Positions 1 through 7,948 of a stretch of DNA of 13,273 nucleotides are shown here, piece after piece. The notes below the pieces were generated by a model that worked only from the letters and a program-made list of their open reading frames with translations, had not been told where the DNA came from and made no database searches. Position numbers and translations under genes: made by a program. The first letter of the stretch is position 1. Each line of letters opens with the position of its first letter. Source of the stretch: Desulfobacterales bacterium (GTDB lineage Bacteria; Desulfobacterota; DSM-4660; Desulfatiglandales; JALVZP01); assembly GCA_027064285.1 (NCBI GenBank), contig JAMOPX010000126.1:1-13273 (forward strand). Direction: 5' to 3'.

Positions 1-58
1 CTTTTTGTTTTGTTATATCTCCTTCTACTATCTCTATTCTTTCTTTTACTCCTTTCAT
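1..58 (-). CDS. Probable macro-domain protein, N-terminus only
   Basis: The left edge cuts this gene after 19 codons, which read MKGVKERIEIVEGDITKQK. The pattern of a basic start, then I-x-I-V-E-G-D-I-T, matches the first beta strand of bacterial macro domains. These bind ADP-ribose and often remove it from O-acetyl-ADP-ribose or from ADP-ribosylated proteins. The ATG at 58-56 is preceded by a strong GGAGG ribosome site and lies 18 bases after the stop of the UDP-glucose dehydrogenase gene, so it is probably co-transcribed. The diagnostic downstream motif (D-A-I-V-N-A-A-N) is outside the window, so the family call rests on one short motif. Confidence 0.6.
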   Translation of the reverse strand, partial: MKGVKERIEIVEGDITKQK

Positions 59-76
59 GGCCTCACCCTCCTTCCT

Positions 77-1453
77 TTAGAAATGAACAAGAGCAGGTTT
101 GCCAATGGGATATACATTAAATCCTATGTCAAATAGTTTTTTATGGTCTAATATGTTTCTTCCATCAAATATAAAGGCAGGTTTATTCATAGTTTTATAT
201 ATTTTCTCATAATCAAGCTCTTTATAAATATCCCATTCTGTCATAACTGCTATGGCATCACATCCATTTGAGGCTTCATATGGATCTTCTATATAATCTA
301 CATTTTGATCTATTCCCCTTAGATCTTTTTTTGCATTATTTAGCGCCTTTGGATCTGTGATTACAAGTTTTGCCCTTTCTTCAATAAGCCTTTTTGCAAC
401 ATATATAGCAGAGCTTTCTCTTGTATCACTTGTATTTGCCTTAAATGCAAAACCAAAAAGACATATCTTTTTGTTTGCCAAGGTATGAAACATAGCATCT
501 ATCATATTTTTTACAAATCTTTCTCTTTGATATTCATTTATCTTGACAACTCCCTCCCAGTAATCCGCTACTTCTGTTAACCCGTAATACCTACAGATAT
601 AGACCAGATTTAGTATATCTTTTTTAAAACACGAACCACCAAATCCAATACTTGGATTTAAAAATCTATTTCCAATCCTGCTGTCCATCCCTATCGCCCT
701 TGCAACCTCTGAAATCTCAGCCTCTGTCTTTTCGCACAGTGGAGTAATAGAGTTTATAGAGGAGACTCTCTGGGCTAAGAAAGCATTTGCTACAAGCTTG
801 GAAAGCTCGCTACTCCATATATTAGAAGTTATTATCTTTTCTTTTGAAACCCAATGTGCATATATTTCTATTATCTCATCTCTTGCCTTTCTTCCAGATG
901 AGGTATCTTTATAGCCGATCAAGATCCTGTCAGGCTCCTCTAAATCTTTTATGGCTGAACCTTCTGCCAGAAATTCTGGGTTTGAAATCACTTCAAAATG
1001 TACATCTTTATCATTTGCACTCAGTATCCTTTCCATTGCAGAGGCAGTTCTTACAGGAAGGGTACTTTTTTCAACTATAATCTTATCAGACTCTGCATAT
1101 CTTCTTATCTCCCTTGCTGTTTTTTCCCAAAATTGAAGATCAGCAGCCATACCAGCTCCGAGCCCAAAATTCTTTGTGGGAGTATTTACGCTCACAAATA
1201 TGATATCTGCCTCTTTTATTTCCTTTTGCATATCCTTTTCAAAAAACAGGTTTTTGCCTCTTCTTCTCTTTACTATCTCATCTAATCCAGGTTCAAATAT
1301 TGGAAGTTCGTCAGAGTTCCATTTGTCTATTTTTTCATAATCAATATCTACAAGGGTAATTTTGTATTCAGGACATTTATCCGCAATAACAGCCATTGTA
1401 ATTCCACCTACATAACCTGCACCTATACAAAGAATCTTTTTCTTAAATTGCAT
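77..1453 (-). CDS. ugd: UDP-glucose 6-dehydrogenase, animal-like type
   Basis: This enzyme oxidises UDP-glucose to UDP-glucuronate with two NAD+, supplying precursors for cell-surface polysaccharide in the cytoplasm. All family landmarks are present: the N-terminal Rossmann loop GAGYVGG (11-17), SVNTPTK (88-94), EKSTLPVRTA (128-137), NPEFLAEGSAIKDL (158-171), the active-site region SELSKLVANAFLAQR with K219 and N223, and the thiolate motif GFGGSCFKKD with catalytic C275. The C-terminal NAD/UDP domain contains GFAFKANTSDTRES. At 458 residues, and with motifs such as IPIFEPGL-like and CRGKNLFF-like blocks, it resembles the animal and plant enzymes more than the common short bacterial Ugd. The start lies 2 bases after the stop of the 112-residue gene, implying translational coupling. 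A sugar-nucleotide gene at the end of a CoA-thioester operon is unexpected. The enzyme call is secure. Confidence 0.95.
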   Translation of the reverse strand: MQFKKKILCIGAGYVGGITMAVIADKCPEYKITLVDIDYEKIDKWNSDELPIFEPGLDEIVKRRRGKNLFFEKDMQKEIKEADIIFVSVNTPTKNFGLGAGMAADLQFWEKTAREIRRYAESDKIIVEKSTLPVRTASAMERILSANDKDVHFEVISNPEFLAEGSAIKDLEEPDRILIGYKDTSSGRKARDEIIEIYAHWVSKEKIITSNIWSSELSKLVANAFLAQRVSSINSITPLCEKTEAEISEVARAIGMDSRIGNRFLNPSIGFGGSCFKKDILNLVYICRYYGLTEVADYWEGVVKINEYQRERFVKNMIDAMFHTLANKKICLFGFAFKANTSDTRESSAIYVAKRLIEERAKLVITDPKALNNAKKDLRGIDQNVDYIEDPYEASNGCDAIAVMTEWDIYKELDYEKIYKTMNKPAFIFDGRNILDHKKLFDIGFNVYPIGKPALVHF

Positions 1454-1455
1454 AG

Positions 1456-1794
1456 CTACATCCTTTCTAAATCAAATTGATCTCCAAAATTTTCTCTCAG
1501 CTCCTTCTCTAAGGCCTTCAGCTCTTCTTCTGTGTCTGCTTCAATAACAATATATCTGTCATCTAACAGCTTTAAAAATCCATATTTTTTTATTATATCC
1601 ACAAGCTTTTTCACATCCACTGTTACCCATCCCTTCATCCTGAGAAGCAGTTCTTCTGCCTTAAATGGTCTTTCTATCGTAAGAGATATGTCCCTAAATT
1701 TTCCTTCCCATCCAAGCACTGCTGGTTTTACCAATATTGGGGTGATTGGATCGCCAACAGCAGCACATCTAAGCCATAGCTTTGCTCTTACCAT
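1456..1794 (-). CDS. Unrecognised 112-residue alpha/beta protein
   Basis: I do not recognise a family. The gene is real by context: its ATG is one base after the stop of the dehydratase gene upstream, and its TAG is two bases before the start of the dehydrogenase gene. The protein is soluble, with no signal peptide or membrane segment. The N-terminal half (about 1-52) is strand-rich and contains R9, C10 and the sequence AAVGDPITPILVKPAVLGWEG. The C-terminal half (about 53-112) alternates charged helices with a strand (RYIVIEADTEEELKALEKEL), as in a small two-layer alpha/beta fold. No metal or nucleotide motif is visible. Its place beside a dehydratase suggests a role in the same pathway or complex, but that is only a guess. 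Confidence 0.75.
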   Translation of the reverse strand: MVRAKLWLRCAAVGDPITPILVKPAVLGWEGKFRDISLTIERPFKAEELLLRMKGWVTVDVKKLVDIIKKYGFLKLLDDRYIVIEADTEEELKALEKELRENFGDQFDLERM

Positions 1795-1795
1795 G

Positions 1796-2977
1796 TTATT
1801 TACTCCTTACTCTTTTATCTAAGGGATGATAACCCATCTGCTTGGAAGGCAAAGCCACTGTTGCTCTTCCAAAAAGCACATTTTCTCCTCTCTGATTATA
1901 TGTATTTGTTTCTATGTCCACACAGGGCTCACCTTCTCTGTCTATATATTTTTTGACTACCCTGCTTTTGAACCTTATAACATCTGATAAAAACACAAAT
2001 CTTCTATACTCACCATAGCACCATTTCAGCCATCCATCATCTCCTATCCAATTAGTGAGATGTTGTATATACCAGCTTTGCCTTTGAGGTCCAAGATCGT
2101 ATGGATAAGGTAATCCCATTGCCCTGGCAGCCTCTTTATTATAATGGACAGCAAGCAAAGGTTCCAGTGCATAAGTGTCTGGATCTCTGAACGCCCATGC
2201 TGGTCTTTTCCTATATTCCTCAAGAGCAACTGCCTGTCCAGCAATATGTGCAGGAGCAAGTCCAACAGACATGGCAGCGATCATATCCATTACTCCAAGC
2301 GGCCCTTTTACAAGTTCATAAAGCTCTTCTCCTTCTTGCACATCTTCCCAATACCTGATTTTATTTCCTCTTATTTTTATATTCAACACCTCATTTTCTA
2401 TTTTTTCAAGCTCTTCTTCTTTCCATGGATGAGGGAGTTTTAAATTGGCATAGTAAGAAAGCATTCTTGCCTTCTTCCTTTCTGCCCTAAGCACTTTTCT
2501 TACAGATACTGCTATAAGTTTGTTATTCTCATTAAGATATTTCTCTTCAAAGCTATCTATTACCACCTTTTCAGCAAAACGGCTTTTCCTTGGCCCTTCA
2601 AATCCCAAATATGTGGCTTCAAACTGAAGAGAGTCATTCAGAAATATAGGAGCAATAAATCTTACCTCTGTTGCAATATGAAATCCTGCCAGTCCTCTCC
2701 AGCCAAATTGCACCCCTGAAAGAGCAGAAAATATCCATGAGGGAGGTGCTACTATACCATTATATTTGGTCTTTTTTGCATATTCAGGATCTCTCCATAG
2801 AGGATTTGGATCTCCTATAGCATCTGCAAATCTTCTTATTGCCCTTTTTGTAGCCTTGTCATTAAATATTACATCATCCACATAAAGCTTTTTGCCTGCT
2901 TTTTTTCTCATCTCTTCAATAAGCTCAGAGCTCAGTTCTGCCTCTGCCATCTTTACCTTGGTAGATATTGTCATCAT
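1796..2977 (-). CDS. MaoC/FAS1-like acyl-CoA dehydratase, double hotdog (copy 1)
   Basis: This is probably an enoyl-CoA hydratase or 3-hydroxyacyl-CoA dehydratase made of two hotdog domains. The N-terminal FAS1-dehydratase-like domain spans about 11-165 and carries FADAIGDPNPLWRDPEYA (50-67). There the histidine of the usual D-x-N-P-L-H motif is a tryptophan. The C-terminal MaoC-like domain spans about 205-390 and has the candidate catalytic histidine H278 in VHYNKEAARAMGL, then HLTNWIGDDGWL and the strand SRVVKKYID. A linker LPHPWKEEELEKIE joins them. It aligns along its whole length with the protein at 7949-9142. Two ATGs (2977 and 2974) follow GAGGTGA, which overlaps the stop of the RND gene; the second has slightly better spacing. 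The substrate is unknown. Confidence 0.85.
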   Translation of the reverse strand: MMTISTKVKMAEAELSSELIEEMRKKAGKKLYVDDVIFNDKATKRAIRRFADAIGDPNPLWRDPEYAKKTKYNGIVAPPSWIFSALSGVQFGWRGLAGFHIATEVRFIAPIFLNDSLQFEATYLGFEGPRKSRFAEKVVIDSFEEKYLNENNKLIAVSVRKVLRAERKKARMLSYYANLKLPHPWKEEELEKIENEVLNIKIRGNKIRYWEDVQEGEELYELVKGPLGVMDMIAAMSVGLAPAHIAGQAVALEEYRKRPAWAFRDPDTYALEPLLAVHYNKEAARAMGLPYPYDLGPQRQSWYIQHLTNWIGDDGWLKWCYGEYRRFVFLSDVIRFKSRVVKKYIDREGEPCVDIETNTYNQRGENVLFGRATVALPSKQMGYHPLDKRVRSK

Positions 2978-2982
2978 TCACC

Positions 2983-5367
2983 TCACTTGCTAAGGATCTT
3001 TTCCACTCTTTTTGCAAATATAGAAACAATAGCAGGTTGAAATGTGAGGGAAAATATAAGATTTACAAAAAAGATAATCGCATAAAACATTCCCATCTGC
3101 GCCTGAAATCTTATTTCTGCCAAGAAACCCCATATGGAAAGAGGAATGATCATGACAAGGGCTATGAAAAGAATAGCCCTTCCTACTGATTCAGCACCTC
3201 TTACCAGATTCTTCATTGTGTCCTTTTTTATCTCATATTCTTCTTTGTATCTGCTGTAAAGATATACACTAAAATCTACTCCTATGCCAACTCCTACAGC
3301 AGCTATAGGAATTGTTTCTATGGTCAGGCTTAAGCCCAAAAGACTCATAAGGCCAAAGCCCACTATGTTTGCTACTATAAGAGGAGTAATAAGAAAAGAG
3401 CCTATCATAAATGACCTAAATACAATAGTGCATATTATGTAGATAGCAATAAGCACAGTAAGATCTATACGCAGATGATCCCTCTGTAAGGATTCATTTA
3501 TCGCAGCATGTATGCCGATAACTCCTCCAGCTGGTTTGAATTCCCCAAATCCTTTTATCTTTGGAGAATGAATCTTAAAAAATTCATTCATGTGTTTTTT
3601 TATCTCTTTTATAGTTGTATCTGTATGATCTTTAAAAAATAGCACAGTATTTCCAAATCTAAACATCCTATCAGCAAAGCAGTCAAATCCACCAGGCGGC
3701 TGCTTTTGTCTGAACAGCAGTATCAGATCCTCTGTTGATTTTTTTTTGTCAGGAATAAGATTCCAAGAAGGATCTCCTTCATGAAACATAAAGTTTAGCC
3801 TTCTTACAATGGTAGTAAGAGACTTCCATCCACCACAAAGCTTGGGCATATGTTCTTTCATATAGTATTCAAATGCCTCTATGTAATGCAAAAATATAGG
3901 ATCTTCCACAGCTCCTGTTTTTCCTTCAAAATATAAGATAAATGTATCAGGTCCGATTCTATCAAATCGCTTGGTTATTTCCTGAAAATCCTGATTATAT
4001 ACTGAATCTGCCTTTAATACACTTGATCCAGAAGAGATCTCACCTATCCTTATCTTTGAGGCCTCTATTCCAAAGAGCAGGGCAAGTGCCAAAAGAAAAG
4101 AAAGAATAACTGTTTTTCCAACTTTTGTAATAGAAAACTCTGCCACCTTTCTGTTAAATTTGACCCATATGTCCTTGGTAGATGGTTTAAAGAATTTTTT
4201 GTCCTTATAAGCACTTGGGGCAGGCAGATAATAGGCAAATATAGAGGCCATAATTCCGCTTAAAAACATGAGATTAATTATCCAGAGAGTAAGTATTATG
4301 CTTATACTTTTTAAGAAAGGTATGTCAGAGAGGATCATTACTCCAAATCCTGCTGCATCTGTTAATACAGCTCCTATGCATGGTGGAAGCATTCTCTTTA
4401 TGGTATTTTTTGCTGCTATATCCTTTTTTTTTGTTTTAAGCTCTTCTTCTACAAATCTTTCTACCTTTTGAACAGCACTGCTCATGCATCTGACCAATAC
4501 CAAAAAAGGCAGGACAATCATAAGCGGATCAAAGTTAAGCCTCAAATATCCTGCAAGACCTATGCCCCATGAGGCACTTAAAATAGCTACTATTAAAGGA
4601 ACAGCAAACCCAATAACACACTTTAAAAACAGAAACAGCAGAACCCCTGCTATCACAAAAGTAAGAGCAAACAAAAAGAATATCTTTCCCCAGTAACTAT
4701 ATATGGTGGCGAGAAGTACTGGTCTTCCTGTTAGATAAATACTTGTATAGTCGTTGTTATACTTTTTTCTCAGCCTTTGAATAAACTTATATAGATGCTT
4801 GTAGTCAATAGTAGGCTTGAACTGTGCTACAATAAGCGCAGCTTTTCCATCAGACGAGACCAAAACTCCATTATACAGAGGGCTTCCAAGAGTATGTTCC
4901 TTTAGCTGTTCCAGTTCTTCTTTTGTATGTGGTATTCTGGGCCACACCAATGATCCAATATAGACTTCTCCTCCGCCTCTGACCGAGATATACTTGGCTT
5001 TTTGCAAGGTTATGGAATCCACCAGCAAAGGATATACATCTTTATAATATCTAAATTTCCATGTAAGCTCTTGCAAGATCTTTAAAAACTTGGGATTAAA
5101 TATATCTCCTTTTTTTACCTTTAACTCACAAAGGACTGTATTTGCACCTCCAAATATAGAAGAATACTTTTTGTGTAGTTTTATGTATGGATGATCCTCT
5201 GGTAACATATCTTCTAATTTTGCTTTGGTTTGAAGATTCCTTAATCCAAAGGCCATTATTATGGTGACTATGAAAGTAAAGATGAGCAAAGGAATCCTGT
5301 ACTTAAAAGCATGTTCTGCGATCCAACCTGTAATATCTTTTTTCTCTCTTACCTGACCTTTTCCCAT
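2983..5367 (-). CDS. RND/MMPL-family inner-membrane transport protein
   Basis: At 794 residues, this has the duplicated layout of RND-superfamily MMPL proteins: one membrane segment (about 25-42), a large periplasmic loop (43-225), a cluster of segments (about 228-380), then a second segment (about 417-434), second loop (435-635) and second cluster (about 636-785). The second half carries the motif AVGVGIGVDFSVYLYSRY with D698, the acidic membrane residue expected for proton-coupled transport. In the first half the matching stretch is LPFLVLVRCMSSAVQ without the acid, as is common in this subgroup. Its start overlaps the end of the Ycf48-like gene by 19 bases, so the two are translationally coupled. 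That pairing recurs in proteobacterial steroid, terpenoid and hydrocarbon loci. Cargo and direction are unknown. Confidence 0.88.
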   Translation of the reverse strand: MGKGQVREKKDITGWIAEHAFKYRIPLLIFTFIVTIIMAFGLRNLQTKAKLEDMLPEDHPYIKLHKKYSSIFGGANTVLCELKVKKGDIFNPKFLKILQELTWKFRYYKDVYPLLVDSITLQKAKYISVRGGGEVYIGSLVWPRIPHTKEELEQLKEHTLGSPLYNGVLVSSDGKAALIVAQFKPTIDYKHLYKFIQRLRKKYNNDYTSIYLTGRPVLLATIYSYWGKIFFLFALTFVIAGVLLFLFLKCVIGFAVPLIVAILSASWGIGLAGYLRLNFDPLMIVLPFLVLVRCMSSAVQKVERFVEEELKTKKKDIAAKNTIKRMLPPCIGAVLTDAAGFGVMILSDIPFLKSISIILTLWIINLMFLSGIMASIFAYYLPAPSAYKDKKFFKPSTKDIWVKFNRKVAEFSITKVGKTVILSFLLALALLFGIEASKIRIGEISSGSSVLKADSVYNQDFQEITKRFDRIGPDTFILYFEGKTGAVEDPIFLHYIEAFEYYMKEHMPKLCGGWKSLTTIVRRLNFMFHEGDPSWNLIPDKKKSTEDLILLFRQKQPPGGFDCFADRMFRFGNTVLFFKDHTDTTIKEIKKHMNEFFKIHSPKIKGFGEFKPAGGVIGIHAAINESLQRDHLRIDLTVLIAIYIICTIVFRSFMIGSFLITPLIVANIVGFGLMSLLGLSLTIETIPIAAVGVGIGVDFSVYLYSRYKEEYEIKKDTMKNLVRGAESVGRAILFIALVMIIPLSIWGFLAEIRFQAQMGMFYAIIFFVNLIFSLTFQPAIVSIFAKRVEKILSK

Positions 5368-6329
5368 TCTATTCCATTGCTACTTTTATATATTGATCCT
5401 TTTATTCCAAGAACCCAGATCCCTTCTTTATTGCTCCATGCATCATATAGCCATTCTCCATAGGGAAGCTGGTCTTTTATTTTTGCCGGTTTCCATGGTC
5501 CTGCAGTTTTTTTACTATAAAATATAGCTTTTTGCCCTACACATATAAACTTGTCTTTAAATTTTAAGATTCTAAAAAGACTTTTTTCTTTATTTAATCT
5601 TTCAAGACTATGGAGTGCCTTCCACTTTGAGCTGTAATCTTGTTTAAATAACAAAAGAGACGCAACCCCAGATGCCATTACCATCTGGTCTCCAATATAA
5701 GAGATTGACCAAACAGTATAATCCTGAGATGCAACTCCATTGTCTTGCAAAAACCACTTTTGGGAATCATTGGATGCATATATAACACCAAACTCTCCTG
5801 CTACCCAGCCATGCCCATCAGGGGAAAAGGTAATAGAGTTAAACAAAACATCATCTCCTGTAATAAGCACATTCCACTTTTTTCCACCATCTTTTGTCCC
5901 AAGCACGGTCCCCATTTCACCAGCAATCCAGCCATGTTTTTTGTCTTTGAAATATACTGTCTTCCAAAAATAGGTAAGAGGGCTTTTTTGCTTAATCCAG
6001 TGAATTCCACCATCAGATGTGTATAGAATTAATCCTCCATATCCTACTGCCCAGCCATATTTTTCATCTACAAAGTAGATATCTGCAATATTCTTTGTTG
6101 TAGAAGAATTCTGAAGTTCCCAGCTCTTTCCTCTGTCCTTTGTATGCCATATCTTTCCAAAATGCCCACCTATCCAGCCAATTTTATTGTTTACAAAACA
6201 TATACATAGTGCAGGATAGAGTTTCCCCGGCATCTGAGATATGTTCTCAGAAAATACAAAGCTCGTCGCAAAATATAAATATAAAAAAAGGGCGGTTTGT
6301 GCCGCCCTTTTTATCAAGATTTTCCTCAT
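5349..6329 (-). CDS. Ycf48/BNR-repeat beta-propeller protein, exported
   Basis: The protein begins with a good signal peptide: basic MRKILIKR, a hydrophobic core about 9-26, and a probable cut after VFS near residue 27. The mature part is a repeat protein with Asp-box-like turns (TKDRGKSW, TSDGGIHW, TKDGGKKW, SNDSQKW, SSNGIEW) and GWIGG, GWAVG, GWIAG and GWVAG strands, matching the Ycf48/Hcf136-like propeller family. In plants that family helps assemble photosystem II. In heterotrophs, copies sit next to RND/MMPL genes and probably help an envelope complex. The ATG is 8 bases after the ligase stop, with only a weak purine-rich site upstream. A perfect terminator-like hairpin lies in codons 6-16. 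The next in-frame ATG (M32) would lose the signal peptide, so I keep the longer start. Confidence 0.85.
   Translation of the reverse strand: MRKILIKRAAQTALFLYLYFATSFVFSENISQMPGKLYPALCICFVNNKIGWIGGHFGKIWHTKDRGKSWELQNSSTTKNIADIYFVDEKYGWAVGYGGLILYTSDGGIHWIKQKSPLTYFWKTVYFKDKKHGWIAGEMGTVLGTKDGGKKWNVLITGDDVLFNSITFSPDGHGWVAGEFGVIYASNDSQKWFLQDNGVASQDYTVWSISYIGDQMVMASGVASLLLFKQDYSSKWKALHSLERLNKEKSLFRILKFKDKFICVGQKAIFYSKKTAGPWKPAKIKDQLPYGEWLYDAWSNKEGIWVLGIKGSIYKSSNGIEWEKVR
6283..6312 (-). terminator. Intrinsic-terminator-like hairpin inside signal-peptide codons
   Basis: Read on the minus strand, the stem arm AAAAAGGGCGG (6312-6302) and the arm CCGCCCTTTTT (6295-6285) pair perfectly over 11 bp around a six-base loop, CACAAA. 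They lead straight into a run of seven T (6289-6283). This is the textbook shape of a Rho-independent terminator. It begins 26 bases after the stop of the acyl-CoA ligase gene. It also lies within the coding sequence of the Ycf48-like protein, where it encodes KRAAQTALFLY of the signal peptide. The same stem ends in five T on the plus strand, so it could act both ways. Whether it stops transcription when ribosomes are translating the gene is not known. Confidence 0.7.
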
Positions 6330-6337
6330 CTTTTTTC

Positions 6338-7924
6338 TTAAATTACTCCCATTTTCTTTTTTCTTTCTACTTCCATTTCTCTCAGCACCTTTCTTCTTAT
6401 CTTGCCATCAGGGGTCTTGGGAAGTTCATCTATGAATTCTATTTCTCTTGGATATTCATGCTTGCTGAGTTTATCTTTTACGAACTCTTTTATCTCTTCA
6501 GCAAGCTCAGGACTTGGAGTATATCCATCCTTTACTTTTATAAATGCCTTTACGATATTTCCTCTTTCTTTGTCAGGGCTTCCTACTACAGCACACTCTT
6601 GCACTGACGGATGTTTCATCAATGCCTCTTCTACTTCTATAGGACCAATTGTATATCCAGCAGAAATTATTACATCATCTGCCCTTCCTACATACCAGAA
6701 ATATCCTTCCTCATCTTTATAAACTAAATCTCCCACTCTTATCCACTTATCACCTCTTTTTATAGCCATCTGACCAACTTTTCCAGGAGGACAAATGTTT
6801 CCTTCTTCATCAATCACCTCTACATCTGATCCTATGGAAGGCTTTCCAAGACTGCCAGGCTTTGGCTTCCAGTTCTCAAATCCTGCAAAATCACATGTAA
6901 GTGGGCCAACCTCTGTGGTTCCATAGAGCACATAGGGTGTAACTCCCCATTTTTTCTGTATCAGCTCTATTACATCTTTTGGCATAGCCTCTCCTGTATA
7001 TGTGAGTTTCTTCAGCTTCAGCTTATAGTTATCCACATTAGGGGATGTCACCATGAGTCTATAATGAGATGCAATAGCAGAGATATTTGTTATCTCAAAG
7101 TTCTGCAGTGCCTCAAGGCATATATCAGGATCAAATTTTCCTGAATAAGCACCAATTGCTACTCCAAAGATAAGAGGAGCTATTGTGCCATACCAAATTC
7201 CATGTCCCCATGCAGGAGAAGATGGACAGAAATAGTTGTCATCTGCTGTGATTCCAACAGCAAACCTTACAAAAGGAGCTGCTACTGTTATAGCACCATG
7301 TCTATAATTAACTATCTTTGGTGCGCCAGTGGTTCCACTGGAGAACTGATACATAGCCATATCATTAGCAGTAGTATTTGGTGTAAATTCAGTAGATTCC
7401 TTACTTATCTCATCTAACAGATTATCTGCATATATAATCTGAAGATTCAGTTTTTTTCTTGTTTCTTCGGGGATAAGATCTGTCTTATCCTTGGTGGTGA
7501 TAATGGCTTTCGCTTCACCTTTTTCTAATCTATACGCAACTGCTTCTGGGCCAAAAAGAGGTGAACAAGGAATTACAACAGCACCTCTTTTAAATATCCC
7601 AAACATTCCTACATAGAATTCAAAGCGAGGATGAAGAAGAAGCGCTACTCTATCTCCTTTCTCAATCCCTCTTCCAGCTAAAAAGTTTGCAAGTTGTGAG
7701 GTTGCTTCAGAAAATTCTTTAAAGGTATAAATTTCTTCTCTTTTATCTTCTGCAAACTTTATCCTTATAGCGACATCCTCTTTTGGATGTCTATCCACGC
7801 ATTCATGAGCAATATTAAAATTATCTTTGTTACCATCAAAAACCTTCCACCTATCAGACCATTTAAATTTCTCTCTTGCCTCTTCATAGCTTTTAAACTC
7901 ATCCAAAAATGTTCTAAGTGGCAT
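6338..7924 (-). CDS. AMP-forming carboxylic acid-CoA ligase
   Basis: This cytoplasmic enzyme forms an acyl-adenylate from ATP and a carboxylic acid, then transfers the acyl group to CoA. ANL-superfamily motifs appear in order: the phosphate loop SSGTTGAPKI (195-204), the adenine site VLYGTTEVGP (332-341), GDLVY (398-402) with the ribose-binding Asp, the hinge YVGRADDVIISAGYTIGP (411-428), and PKTPDGKIRRKVLRE (502-516) with catalytic K508. At 528 residues it has normal length, and the architecture is close to medium-chain acyl-CoA, acetyl-CoA-like and benzoate-type ligases. The substrate cannot be read from sequence by eye. The ATG follows GGGAGGAG with 4-5 bases of spacing, 24 bases after the dehydratase gene. 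Its partners suggest that it feeds the dehydratases. Confidence 0.92.
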   Translation of the reverse strand: MPLRTFLDEFKSYEEAREKFKWSDRWKVFDGNKDNFNIAHECVDRHPKEDVAIRIKFAEDKREEIYTFKEFSEATSQLANFLAGRGIEKGDRVALLLHPRFEFYVGMFGIFKRGAVVIPCSPLFGPEAVAYRLEKGEAKAIITTKDKTDLIPEETRKKLNLQIIYADNLLDEISKESTEFTPNTTANDMAMYQFSSGTTGAPKIVNYRHGAITVAAPFVRFAVGITADDNYFCPSSPAWGHGIWYGTIAPLIFGVAIGAYSGKFDPDICLEALQNFEITNISAIASHYRLMVTSPNVDNYKLKLKKLTYTGEAMPKDVIELIQKKWGVTPYVLYGTTEVGPLTCDFAGFENWKPKPGSLGKPSIGSDVEVIDEEGNICPPGKVGQMAIKRGDKWIRVGDLVYKDEEGYFWYVGRADDVIISAGYTIGPIEVEEALMKHPSVQECAVVGSPDKERGNIVKAFIKVKDGYTPSPELAEEIKEFVKDKLSKHEYPREIEFIDELPKTPDGKIRRKVLREMEVERKKKMGVI

Positions 7925-7948
7925 CTCTCTCCTCCCATTTTTTGTTTT

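Noticed and set aside
844..1285. Several plus-strand open frames opposite the UDP-glucose dehydrogenase gene
   Set aside because: They are antisense shadows of a strongly supported gene, without ribosome sites or protein-family features.
6236..6329. Starting the Ycf48-like protein at the internal ATG after the hairpin (M32)
   Set aside because: It would remove a well-formed signal peptide and has no ribosome site. The longer start is kept, with the hairpin conflict reported.
6140..6607. A 155-codon plus-strand open frame across the Ycf48 and ligase gene junction
   Set aside because: It is antisense to two recognised genes and its Phe/Ser/Leu-rich composition is what the reverse of Lys/Glu-rich coding gives.
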